From Thermoplasmatales archaeon UBA447 (lineage in GTDB: Archaea; Thermoplasmatota; Thermoplasmata; Thermoplasmatales; Thermoplasmataceae): DNA of 17,482 bases. Each line of letters opens with the position of its first letter. Within the stretch, counting starts at the first letter, position 1. The DNA lies in the NCBI GenBank assembly GCA_002503205.1, contig DARE01000023.1:1-17482 (forward strand), read 5' to 3'. Both the position numbers and the translations under genes were made by a program. The notes under the pieces were generated by a model. The model was given only the letters and a program-made list of their open reading frames with translations, searched no databases and was not told the DNA's origin. Shown here one piece after another: positions 1-6,927 of the stretch.

Positions 1-140
1 ACATTAATCGCACACGGCCCTCCGCATTTACACTTGTAATCAAGGATAGAAAACCGACATAATCTATAATCGTTTAAATGTCTATTTTCCGTCAGACTGA
101 GTTTGTTAAAGAACTGTAGAAAAATTCCCGGGTCATCCAT
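1..140 (-). CDS. Partial hypothetical protein, Cys-rich segment (N-terminal 46 residues)
   Basis: An open frame starts at an ATG (140-138) and runs off the left edge, giving 46 residues. It begins MDDPGIFLQFFNKL and ends in a Cys-rich stretch, YKCKCGGPC, that could be half of a metal-binding knuckle. There is no stop in frame. An AT-rich TATA-like tract (about 164-175) lies some 29 nt upstream, which suits a leaderless archaeal start. It lies downstream of, and on the same strand as, the HEPN-motif gene, with about 44 bp between them, and may have its own promoter. I do not recognise the family, and with so few residues the frame itself is only moderately supported. Confidence 0.4.
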   Translation of the reverse strand, partial: MDDPGIFLQFFNKLSLTENRHLNDYRLCRFSILDYKCKCGGPCAIN

Positions 141-184
141 CCTGTACTAATAGTTATCATTAGTCTTATATTATGTTAACTTTT

Positions 185-1837
185 TTACCTACGGCTGTTA
201 GAATCTATTAAATATCTCAGAAAATTGTCCTCATAATGTTCACCTTGAAAGAATTTAGATATGGGCTGAGGTAAAGCTTCTTTTAAGGACTTTCCAGTTC
301 GCATTGCTTCTGCAAAGTCTTCAGAGTTCATATTAGAAATTAACGATACAATAATGGTGTACCTCAAAAGTTCAACCAAAGAATTCTGTAAGTTGCTGAG
401 ATAAAAGCTGTGATCATGTTCAACCCCTCTATCCTCGTATTTTACTATTTTGAACATGCACTCCCTGATATCACCGTCCCTAACTTCGTGGTGTGAATAC
501 TTATTCCTGAGGCAATAACTAACCTCAAAAATCTTGTAAATGTATCTGTCGTCGTCAAACAGAAACTTAACGAGATTAGCAAGACCCCTTAGAGTCTCTT
601 CTTTGCTCTGATCCTTTCTTTCAGAGTAGAATTTCTCTAAAGCTACTACGGAATCATTTATGTTTTCTAGATAGTCATGATTGCTGTCAATTATTTCGTT
701 GTACCTTTCATAGACCCCTCTAAGTCTCTTTTCAATACCTTCTCCCGCATCCTCTTTTTCTAAGAGCCGTTGGAATGCGTCTTTTTTAAAGACTAAGTTC
801 AAAAAACTGTCTATAGCTTTCCTATTCTCAGCTGTTTTTAGATTCCATTCAAAAAATCTGTGAGACAGCCCAGAATTGGGCTTTTTAGGGATGAAAACGT
901 CGTAAATCTTCTCTTCACCTAAGAATACAGAATAACCCCAGAATGAGTGATCTGGGACAGTTTGTGACTGTATCAAACTAAAGAATCGCAAACAATTTAG
1001 TCTTTCCCAATATAGGATGTGAAAAGCTTTTTCAAAAGCGTCCAACTGCGAGTAGAATGCTGGAAATCTACCAAACAGGAAACTTTCAGTTTGGTGGTGA
1101 AATCTAATTGGTATAGTTGAAGAATCCCTTTCTGAATAAAGATAGAGCGATGTTGGGGGCAAACTCGGTTTTGAAATGTTTGACGGTATCTCGTTTTCGC
1201 CCTCAAGTTCGCCAGCGACGAAATCCTTCGGGAAGTCATTAAGCTCAGGTCTTCGAATAACAATTTTTACTCCTTGATTCTCATATCTCAATTCAAGGTC
1301 AAGGTTTGCCCGACTCTTCTCGTCAAAAGTGTTTGGAGTAATGTTAGTGATGCCTGAATAGGCCCTTAATTTAACATCATCATCCAACAGTTTCATTAGG
1401 AATTCTTCATCTTTTTTACTCCACCTTGTCTTCTCGTCTTTCAACAAAGCTGAAAGAATTCTCCCAGTATATCGATAAACCAATACAGAAACAGCAATTT
1501 CATCTTGAAGTTCATTGCTATAGTATGGATGAGTAATCTCTCTGAAAGTATCCTTGAATTTAGTTACAAGTTCTTCGTTGCGATCTAGGAAGTATTGACA
1601 GAACCTTGCAACAGAGTTGTCTTCAAAAGTCTTTCCGGGAATAAATTGTCCACCGCCACTCTCTATCATGCTTACGTTAGATACTGAAGTGAATTCCTTG
1701 ATATTTGGCTTATAGTATGTCTTCTTTACCATTCTTAAAATTCCCGGGTTTGAAGGATGAAATTCAAATGCCCCCGGTGTTCGGTCTCTTTTAATATAGA
1801 GATTCAAATTTTTCCATATTTCTTTGGCGATCTGCAA
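185..1837 (-). CDS. Large protein with C-terminal HEPN-type (R-x4-H) domain, putative RNase
   Basis: A 550-residue soluble protein with no signal peptide or membrane segment. The C-terminal third carries a helical segment around FEVSYCLRNKYSHHEVRDG (residues 438-455), with R444 and H449 forming the R-x4-H signature of HEPN ribonucleases, followed by helices with hydrophobic spacing (residues 478-505). The position of the motif and the preceding helix (about 395-440) resemble Apea-like and other large defence HEPN proteins. The N-terminal two thirds (1-390) match nothing I recognise. The start taken is TTG at 1837: the frame is open only to a stop at 1880-1882 with no ATG or GTG between, and the next in-frame ATG is residue 36. 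It is divergent from the viperin gene, which suggests a shared antiviral locus. RNase activity and defence role are inferred from the motif and neighbourhood; the ORF itself is secure. Confidence 0.72.
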   Translation of the reverse strand: MQIAKEIWKNLNLYIKRDRTPGAFEFHPSNPGILRMVKKTYYKPNIKEFTSVSNVSMIESGGGQFIPGKTFEDNSVARFCQYFLDRNEELVTKFKDTFREITHPYYSNELQDEIAVSVLVYRYTGRILSALLKDEKTRWSKKDEEFLMKLLDDDVKLRAYSGITNITPNTFDEKSRANLDLELRYENQGVKIVIRRPELNDFPKDFVAGELEGENEIPSNISKPSLPPTSLYLYSERDSSTIPIRFHHQTESFLFGRFPAFYSQLDAFEKAFHILYWERLNCLRFFSLIQSQTVPDHSFWGYSVFLGEEKIYDVFIPKKPNSGLSHRFFEWNLKTAENRKAIDSFLNLVFKKDAFQRLLEKEDAGEGIEKRLRGVYERYNEIIDSNHDYLENINDSVVALEKFYSERKDQSKEETLRGLANLVKFLFDDDRYIYKIFEVSYCLRNKYSHHEVRDGDIRECMFKIVKYEDRGVEHDHSFYLSNLQNSLVELLRYTIIVSLISNMNSEDFAEAMRTGKSLKEALPQPISKFFQGEHYEDNFLRYLIDSNSRR

Positions 1838-2022
1838 GATCTCTATTGAGAAATATATGATTAGAAGTATGTAAATCTTTCAATCTTTTTTTCTTGGAGT
1901 TGATAATTTTAACAGGAATACAGGACAATTAACTGTAGCTAAGGATAAAATTATTATGTGATAAAAAAATTCGGATTAACTTCAGTAACACGGGCTTTGC
2001 CCATTTGATTTCAGTTACGCCC

Positions 2023-2169
2023 ATGAAAAAGTATATTTTCGGCTCTCGGAGCACGAGTTATCTCGGCGACTTTAAAGCAGCATTGATAGCGCATGCTGTA
2101 GACGGCAATTGTTATGCAACAGGTCAAGGATCGGTTCTAGGTGCCTTCATTCAAGAGGTGTTTGCATGA
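2023..2169 (+). CDS. Small ORF overlapping the viperin start (48 aa)
   Basis: ATG at 2023 opens a 48-codon frame (MKKYIFGSRSTSYLGDF...) ending ...FIQEVFA at TGA 2167-2169. The TGA overlaps the preferred viperin ATG (2166) in an ATGA arrangement typical of translational coupling. The frame is open back to 1939, so the ORF may also be the tail of a decayed longer gene. The composition looks protein-like (mixed Gly, Ala, aromatic and hydrophobic residues) and not random AT-rich. I recognise no family. Alternatives are a leader peptide controlling viperin translation, a gene remnant, or chance. Confidence 0.35.
   Translation: MKKYIFGSRSTSYLGDFKAALIAHAVDGNCYATGQGSVLGAFIQEVFA
2155..2160 (+). promoter_or_regulatory. 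Ribosome binding site choosing the viperin start
   Basis: GAGGTG lies 5 nt before ATG 2166 and matches the anti-Shine-Dalgarno end of archaeal 16S rRNA. It supports ATG 2166 over the upstream in-frame TTG at 2109. The 19 residues added by the TTG do not resemble the viperin N-terminus. Confidence 0.6.
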
Positions 2170-3005
2170 ACTCTCCCCTTGCAATAAACTGGCACTTAAC
2201 TTACCAATGCAACTATAGATGTTCATTCTGCTTTTTCAGAAATCCAGATGGCAGAGTTCCCCAGCCTCCAAAACTGAGCATCACCTTAGAACAGGCTTAT
2301 AGAATTCTTGAGGAGATCAGGGATTCGGGGATTACAAGGATAAATTACGCTGGAGGAGAGCCAACTTTGGTCAAAGAATTTCCATTTCTTGTGGATTATT
2401 CCTACGATCTAGGTTTGAAAGTGTCTGTGGTTACTAATGGCACCGGCCTCACAGACAAAATGCTATCATCACTTCAGGGTAAGATTTCACCCATCAAATT
2501 GAGCGTCGATTCATCCATGGAAACTACTGAGATGGAACTGGGGAGGGGTTATGGAAATCACGTCCAGAACACAATTGCGTTAGCAAAGAAAATAAGACAA
2601 CATAACATAAGAGTCATGGCTAACACTGTTGTTACTTCCATTAATTATACAGAAGATATGCATTCCCTGATACGATTAATCGCTCCGGTCAGGTGGAAAG
2701 TTTTTCAAGTTCTACCAATTGAGGGGCAGAATATGGTAGAATATAGCAACCTTAAAGTCAGTAAATTACAGTTCGATAGCTTTGTAAAGGCACACGCTGA
2801 CATATCATCCATGCTACCAGAAAACAACGAATTGATGATAGAGAGTTACCTGATGATGGACCCTAAGGGCAGATTCTTCCAAAACAGTGGGTCCAGGTAC
2901 AAGTTGAGTTCAAGTGTTTTAGAAGTAGGTATTAGTAGGGCTTTAGAAGAGATCGCATTCAATCAAGACAAATTCAACGAGAGAGAAACTGGAAATCAAA
3001 TTTGA
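2166..3005 (+). CDS. Prokaryotic viperin homologue (radical SAM, ddh-nucleotide synthase)
   Basis: A 279-residue radical-SAM enzyme. C15, C19 and C22 form the CxxxCxxC motif (CNYRCSFCFF) that binds the 4Fe-4S cluster and SAM, and GGEP (63-66) contacts SAM. Viperin hallmarks follow in order: the NHV motif after GRGYG (126-133), NTVVTSINYTEDM (153-165), APVRWKVFQ (173-181), IEGQN (185-189) and LPENN...SYLMMD (217-232). From memory these align along the whole core of human RSAD2/viperin, so MoaA and other radical-SAM families are excluded. Viperins convert CTP or other NTPs to 3'-deoxy-3',4'-didehydro nucleotides that terminate viral RNA synthesis. The protein lacks the eukaryotic N-terminal amphipathic helix and ends earlier than human viperin. 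The start is ATG 2166 with a GAGGTG site 5 nt before it; the in-frame TTG at 2109 is rejected. Its start and stop codons are overlapped by tiny ORFs, and a HEPN-motif gene is divergent from it. The family call is firm; the substrate nucleotide is not known. Confidence 0.92.
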   Translation: MNSPLAINWHLTYQCNYRCSFCFFRNPDGRVPQPPKLSITLEQAYRILEEIRDSGITRINYAGGEPTLVKEFPFLVDYSYDLGLKVSVVTNGTGLTDKMLSSLQGKISPIKLSVDSSMETTEMELGRGYGNHVQNTIALAKKIRQHNIRVMANTVVTSINYTEDMHSLIRLIAPVRWKVFQVLPIEGQNMVEYSNLKVSKLQFDSFVKAHADISSMLPENNELMIESYLMMDPKGRFFQNSGSRYKLSSSVLEVGISRALEEIAFNQDKFNERETGNQI

Positions 3006-3103
3006 AACGACACTCAAAAATAGATTTTCAGCTGTTATTAGGTATGGGGAAGCCGAACACAATCTTAACAGGTAATGCAGAGTCTCTCAATTATATTCTG
3101 TAA
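3002..3103 (+). other. Tiny ORF overlapping the viperin stop (33 aa, doubtful)
   Basis: A TTG at 3002 overlaps the viperin TGA (3003-3005) and opens a 33-codon frame ending at TAA 3101-3103. An internal ATG at 3044 would give 19 residues beginning MGKPNTILTGNAES. No ribosome binding site is obvious and no family is recognised. It may be a coupled small protein, a remnant of another gene's end, or chance. The remaining intergenic DNA to 3257 shows no other coding signal. Confidence 0.2.
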
Positions 3104-3257
3104 AGGTTATCCTCCCCTGAACCTCAGTAGGAACTGTTGGGAATTTTAGCGCTGTTTACTCGGTGAGACCTTATTGTAGCTGGTGAGTATCCTTTCAGGC
3201 TTCATTCTTCTCGAGTTCACATTTATAAACTGATAATTGAGAAAAAGCCTCAAATTC

Positions 3258-3974
3258 TTACGGTGAATTTATACTTCCTTGTTGGAATTCAACTAACTTT
3301 CTCCTAACTTTATCTGGAAGATTTAATTCTGGATTAAGTATCGTCTTGGTATGTTGGGTTTTAGCGATATCCTTTAAAGAAGGCATTCTAAGAAGTGATT
3401 CGCTCTTCTCTTCATCCACTTCAGCGAGACCAAACTTTTCTGAGATCACACTCTTGAAGCTTTTATAGTAAGTTTTCAATACTATCTCTAGTGATGTGTC
3501 GTCACCATATTTCTCACTGATAATTGCCAACCAGGCTAGCATATTATACAATCCGAGAATCTGCGGTTGGTCATGGAAGAACTTAATGGCAGCATAAAGA
3601 GAAATTCCATGTTCACTTGCAAACGCCCCAAATATAGATATTACGATGTTCTCTTTTTCTTTGGGAACTCTGGTAAAACAACCATTACCTCGTAGCACTT
3701 CGATAATGGCTGGCAACACTACCTCTATTCTTTCTAAAATCTGTTTCTCACCAGTCCGGCCCTTGGTCATATCCTCAAGAAAAGATAGCATGTTGAGAAA
3801 GTTAGAAAATGATGTACCAGATTTTCCATTGAGAGAGTAAACTGGTTCACCAAATCTGTTCTTGCTCTCCTCTACAAGGGAATATTCCGCGAGAATTTTC
3901 AGGGCCCTCTTCGCAGATATTGACCTCCCGTCAGTCAGGTATTCATGTAGATCTTTAATTAAAGTCCGTTTCAA
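3258..3974 (-). CDS. Hypothetical protein, possible N-terminal winged-helix segment; 5' end perhaps truncated
   Basis: At least 238 residues, cytosolic, mostly helical. Residues 18-50 (ISAKRALKILAEYSLVEE then FGEPVYSL) look like a recognition helix and wing of a winged-helix DNA-binding fold, but this is pattern impression only. The middle (100-170) is helix-rich and hydrophobic; the tail is charged. The annotated start is a TTG (3974-3972) with no convincing ribosome binding site. The same frame stays open upstream with protein-like residues (LSDAYIDGRKAVTLNE) across 3975-4022 before entering the antisense of the primase remnant. This suggests the original N-terminus was cut off near 4023. 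It faces the primase remnant head to head. Function unknown; a role in the integrated element or its regulation is possible. Confidence 0.55.
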   Translation of the reverse strand: MKRTLIKDLHEYLTDGRSISAKRALKILAEYSLVEESKNRFGEPVYSLNGKSGTSFSNFLNMLSFLEDMTKGRTGEKQILERIEVVLPAIIEVLRGNGCFTRVPKEKENIVISIFGAFASEHGISLYAAIKFFHDQPQILGLYNMLAWLAIISEKYGDDTSLEIVLKTYYKSFKSVISEKFGLAEVDEEKSESLLRMPSLKDIAKTQHTKTILNPELNLPDKVRRKLVEFQQGSINSP

Positions 3975-4022
3975 CTCATTGAGTGTGACCGCTTTCCTAC
4001 CATCGATGTAAGCATCAGATAA

Positions 4023-4485
4023 GGCAACAAAAAAGTGAAGGGCGCTGATCCCATAGGAAACTGGCTCGATGAGTGTGTCAGCTATGTAAAAGGCGCAGAG
4101 TTCAAGGTCGATGACGCGTTCAAGGCTTTCTATGAATATTGCAGGGTGAGAGGCATTCCTAGGCCCTCAAAGCAGACTTTCAGTTCTAGGGTTGGTGACA
4201 CTTACCCAAAAAACAGAGGAGGCCCCGAAAGGAAGGAGGTTTTACATTTTTACGGACCTTATGCTCGAGCCTGATGAAAGTGAGGGCACTGCTAAAAGAT
4301 CGGACACCTTAAGAAACTCTCGCGAAGCCTTGAAACAAGGCCCCGCAGAAATCAGAAAGGCGGTGTCCAACTTGAGAGACGAGGGCGATCAACCGCGTCC
4401 CCATAACTATTGGTCGAGGGGTATTGAATCGGTTCAGACAGTCATCAATGCTCATAGAGACTGGGGCTTAGATGTAGAGGAATAA
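4023..4485 (+). pseudogene. Remnant of a D5-type viral/plasmid primase-helicase, C-terminal part, frameshifted
   Basis: The frame directly after a stop at 4020-4022 reads GADPIGNWLDECVSYV, then FKAFYEYCRVRGIPRPSKQT, then HFYG. This is the layout of the C-terminal Pox_D5-like domain of superfamily-3 primase-helicases carried by viruses and plasmids (acidic start, Y-x-x-Y-C helix, FSSRV helix, closing FYG strand). All upstream domains (primase, AAA+ helicase) are missing and no proper start exists; the first usable codon is GTG 4035. The frame stops at 4272-4274. Shifting near 4255-4265 into the next frame continues as LMLEPDESEG... to TAA 4483-4485, so a frameshift is likely as well. It signals an integrated replicon that has decayed. 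The domain identification is from memory of the family pattern and is fairly but not fully certain. Confidence 0.55.
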
Positions 4486-4918
4486 GAAAGGAGGATGTAT
4501 TCCAAAAATGAATATTAGGCGAGGATAAAAGGTAAAATGTCTGATTTCAGTGATGAAGTCTAAGATTTCATTAATAGTTCGTTTAAAGTTGTTTTTCCGG
4601 GCAGTATTGACGCACCTCACACTTGGATCAATTTCGCCATCAAACCAAGAGGTGATGATCAGTCCCCCCATGATTGATATGCATCTAAAGAAATAACTAA
4701 ACCTTGAATGTTATCGACGGATTCAGAGATTATTTAGCGAACTCTTGAGTAAAATTACGTATGTTCTAAAGTTTCAGACGGTAAATTTACACCAATAACC
4801 TTCCGAAGGAACGCCAAAATAGAGACTATCTATGTAATCACCCGACGTTCTAAAAATAAGTGTGTTCTAATTGCTCTTTTAGAACATATGCTATGTTATA
4901 AAAATTGGACATACCAAA
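4486..4918 (+). other. Non-coding region with repeated GTTCTAA boxes
   Basis: No convincing gene on either strand. A strong AGGAGG directly follows the primase remnant but leads only to 6-7 codon ORFs. A 67-codon minus-strand frame (4468-4671) overlaps the remnant and has an odd hydrophobic tail, so it is not accepted. The right part holds GTTCTAA at 4763-4769, 4847-4853 and 4864-4870, and inverted at 4879-4885, then a TATA-like box before a 40-aa ORF. This may be operator or origin-type DNA of the old element. Confidence 0.4.
4864..4885. repeat. GTTCTAA inverted repeat (7-bp arms, 8-bp loop)
   Basis: GTTCTAA (4864-4870), an 8-nt spacer, then TTAGAAC (4879-4885) form a perfect palindrome. 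Two more direct copies of GTTCTAA lie at 4763-4769 and 4847-4853. A TATA-like TTATAAAAA (4896-4904) follows at once and ATG 4919 comes about 15 nt later. The layout fits a repressor operator overlapping a promoter. It may equally be a small hairpin. Confidence 0.4.
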
Positions 4919-5041
4919 ATGTTGGAATTTGAAATTGTAAAGGCTTGCAAGTTTTACTTCATTGAGTCAACGCCAGGAAATACTTGTGGTGTAGAAGCAT
5001 TTGTTCGTTATCTTAATTCTTGTTTCTCTTGTTGCTCCTAA
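4919..5041 (+). CDS. Small ORF, 40 aa, Cys-rich C-terminus
   Basis: ATG 4919 to TAA 5039-5041, beginning MLEFEIVKACKFYFIE and ending LNSCFSCCS. It has a TATA-like box about 19 nt upstream (slightly short for a leaderless archaeal start) and sits just behind the GTTCTAA palindrome. Its last 29 bases overlap the 3' end of the convergent DUF3883 gene. It may be the head of a gene truncated by the insertion of the nuclease cassette, or a genuine small protein. Family unknown. Confidence 0.3.
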   Translation: MLEFEIVKACKFYFIESTPGNTCGVEAFVRYLNSCFSCCS

Positions 5042-5927
5042 CACTGTCAAAGAACCCATAAAACGATGAAGGGTGTGTATCAAATGAGTCTTTAAAGCTG
5101 CCCTTAATTTTTTTGATTTTTCCAATCTTAACGTTTCTATCAAATTCATAAACCCTGTAAATCCAGTATGCTTTGTCATTTTGAGATTTAAAATGTTCAT
5201 TTCTTGTCCAAAAAATACGTTCTTCCAAAACCCCTGAAGTTGTTTTCACCTCAATATGAATCTCCTTCCCTTTATCATCCCATGATCGAATATCGTACCC
5301 TTTACCATCTTTTACTTTTTCAGGTATTTTCCCTGTATTTCTTAGCCGTTCTGTTTCTAACGACAAAACAAATTCCTCACCCAATCTTCCTAATTCCGGA
5401 TCAGCATTTGAGAAGCCTTTTTTAAAAGAATTCTCTTTGTTTCCATTTATTATTTGGGATTCTAAACTCATAAGTTCGTTTATTCTGTCTACTACAATCT
5501 CAATTTTAGATTCTGGTATCTTCTGGTAGACTCGTCCTCCTGTTTTATAACTTCTTCCTTTTTGGTGGAATGAGATTCCAGTTAGTTCCTCGAGTTCCTG
5601 TACCATTAGTGGATAAGGAAGGACTTGGGTGTCTTCAAGTATTATGTATCCTTCATACTTGATACCGTCAAAAATCTTGATCGACCGCACTGCCTTTTTA
5701 CCAACAACGGCCGTTCCCTTAATCATATCAAGAAATCTAAACAGGACTAGAGTTCCCGGCTCAATATTCTTTAACCTAGAATAGCTGTGGAAGTAATATT
5801 GACCTGGCACACTCCTATTAGGAAGTTCTTCTTTGAGATAGTCTTCAAACGTTTCCTCTGAGTCAAATTCAAATGCTTGACTATTAGGAAAGACCCGTAT
5901 TTCCTCTGGATATTCTATTTTCGACAT
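5013..5927 (-). CDS. PUA/EVE-like plus DUF3883 (PD-(D/E)xK-type) predicted restriction nuclease
   Basis: A 304-residue cytosolic protein from ATG 5927; a longer frame to 6017 adds 30 residues without family character. The C-terminal half fits DUF3883, a restriction-endonuclease-fold domain: GRLGEEFV helix (180-187), GKGYDIRS (208-215, D212), IHIEVKTT (223-230, E226 and K228 as the ExK pair), and FWTRNEHF...YWIYRVYEF (239-262). The D...ExK set is complete, so it may be an active metal-dependent nuclease. The N-terminal part has a PGQYYFHSYSRLKNIEPGTL segment (41-60) then VLFRF and a GTAVVGK strand (71-77), reminiscent of PUA/EVE-like folds that read modified bases. An AT-rich TATA-like tract (5943-5955) is about 22 nt upstream. 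It is divergent from the glycosylase-like gene. Nuclease call fairly good; the modified-base reader is inference. Confidence 0.7.
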   Translation of the reverse strand: MSKIEYPEEIRVFPNSQAFEFDSEETFEDYLKEELPNRSVPGQYYFHSYSRLKNIEPGTLVLFRFLDMIKGTAVVGKKAVRSIKIFDGIKYEGYIILEDTQVLPYPLMVQELEELTGISFHQKGRSYKTGGRVYQKIPESKIEIVVDRINELMSLESQIINGNKENSFKKGFSNADPELGRLGEEFVLSLETERLRNTGKIPEKVKDGKGYDIRSWDDKGKEIHIEVKTTSGVLEERIFWTRNEHFKSQNDKAYWIYRVYEFDRNVKIGKIKKIKGSFKDSFDTHPSSFYGFFDSVRSNKRNKN

Positions 5928-5942
5928 ATATACTCGATTGTA

Positions 5943-5955
5943 AAATAATATATGG
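5943..5955 (-). promoter_or_regulatory. TATA-like promoter of the DUF3883 nuclease gene
   Basis: Read on the minus strand this is an AT-rich CATATATTATTT tract centred about 22 nt before ATG 5927, close to the spacing of leaderless archaeal promoters. The region 5928-6040 serves two divergent genes. Confidence 0.4.
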
Positions 5956-6040
5956 CAATAAATCTTCCTTTGCATGGGCAAGATTGGAATACGAACAGAG
6001 AAATAGACACAAGACAATTAAAGCTCCAAAAAGGTGATTT

Positions 6041-6873
6041 TTGACTACTAAAGATAAGGATAATGCTTTAACTGCTAAGCTAGAACGTCTAAAGATCGAA
6101 TTGGGTAATTTAATCTTGGAAAAAATTGGTAGACCTCTTGAGACAAATAGAATTGAAGAATTAGCTACGATTTTTCCTCTTTATGGGAAAATTCCTGGAA
6201 AGAAAAGGATCTTGGTCGTTGGTCTTAATGGTCATTTCGATAATGATAGAAAGGATGAGAGACAGCCTGCAAGCAAGAATCATCCGTATTTTACTTCATT
6301 TGAGAACAATATATTGAAGGGAATTGATAACATTGAGATCAAATATTTTGACTTGATCCCAGTCCGCACTGCCAAAAAAACTGATTTGAAATACAACTTT
6401 TTTACGATGGATTAAGGGGTAAAATTAGTTCCTATATTGAAACCTCCCATGAGTTATATGACCCTGATTTAGTATTAACCAATGATGTTAACGTTTCCAA
6501 GTTCATTACAAAGAACTTATGCAACATGGATGAGGATGGATTCGATACTATTGTATACTACCAACTAAATACAAGAAAAATTCCAATTATTCTGTCTGGC
6601 CACATAAGTGGTTTAAGAACTATAGACAAGTACAACAGAATTCGTTTATTGAGAGAAATCTATGAAGCCCTTAACAGTTCCATGAATTACTTAAGAGATA
6701 ACGAGGTTAAGATAAAACAAGTTCAAAGACATGATGTCAACAACTGTGAAATTTGCAAAGGAGATATTGAAAGATTAATGAATAAAATGAGCTACAGAGA
6801 TTACGAAGAGGCAGATGGTGTGTTTAAAGCTTGGAAAGACCATGTTTTCTGGACCTTGATGGGTGAATCATGA
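6041..6873 (+). pseudogene. Uracil-DNA-glycosylase-fold-like protein interrupted by one frameshift
   Basis: The first frame (TTG 6041 to TAA 6413-6415) and the second frame, open from 6385 to TGA 6871-6873, are two halves of one protein. Inserting one T in the run of six T at 6398-6403 changes ...LKYNFFTMD-stop into ...LKYNFFYDGLRGKISSYIE... and gives about 277 residues. A GGTGA site precedes the TTG, whose in-frame upstream codon run has a stop at 6035-6037. Segments suggest the uracil-DNA-glycosylase superfamily fold: RILVVGLNGHF (motif-1-like), YFDLIPVRT, PDLVLTNDV, and PIILSGHISG (like the HxS loop). A Cys pair C-x2-C (NNCEICKGD) lies near the end. The family call is tentative. It may be a pseudogene, a phase-variable or slippage-read gene, or a sequence error in the homopolymer. 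Confidence 0.55.
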
Positions 6874-6891
6874 TGGTACCTATACAAAACA

Positions 6892-6904
6892 ATTTAATAT
6901 ATAC
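6892..6904 (+). promoter_or_regulatory. TATA-like promoter of the 218-aa gene
   Basis: The ATTTAATATATAC tract is centred about 28 nt before TTG 6928, and there is no Shine-Dalgarno site. This supports a leaderless transcript beginning at the TTG and hence this start. Confidence 0.4.
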
Positions 6905-6927
6905 TACATGATGAATATACATACTCG

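Noticed and set aside
1991..2001. GGGCTTTGCCC small palindrome as an operator or terminator
   Set aside because: Four-base arms only, no T run after it; likely chance.
2041..2150. Possible tRNA-like sequence upstream of viperin
   Set aside because: No GGTTCRA-type T-loop and no pairing acceptor stem; the stretch is instead open in the 48-codon frame.
2109..2165. Longer viperin start at TTG 2109 (adds 19 residues)
   Set aside because: ATG 2166 has a GAGGTG site at good spacing, and the extra residues do not resemble any viperin N-terminus.
4468..4671. 67-codon minus-strand frame
   Set aside because: Overlaps the primase remnant, has an aromatic/hydrophobic tail of low-complexity character and no promoter or ribosome binding site.
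5928..6017. N-terminal extension of the DUF3883 protein by 30 residues
   Set aside because: The extension covers the TATA-like tract and has no domain character; ATG 5927 fits better.
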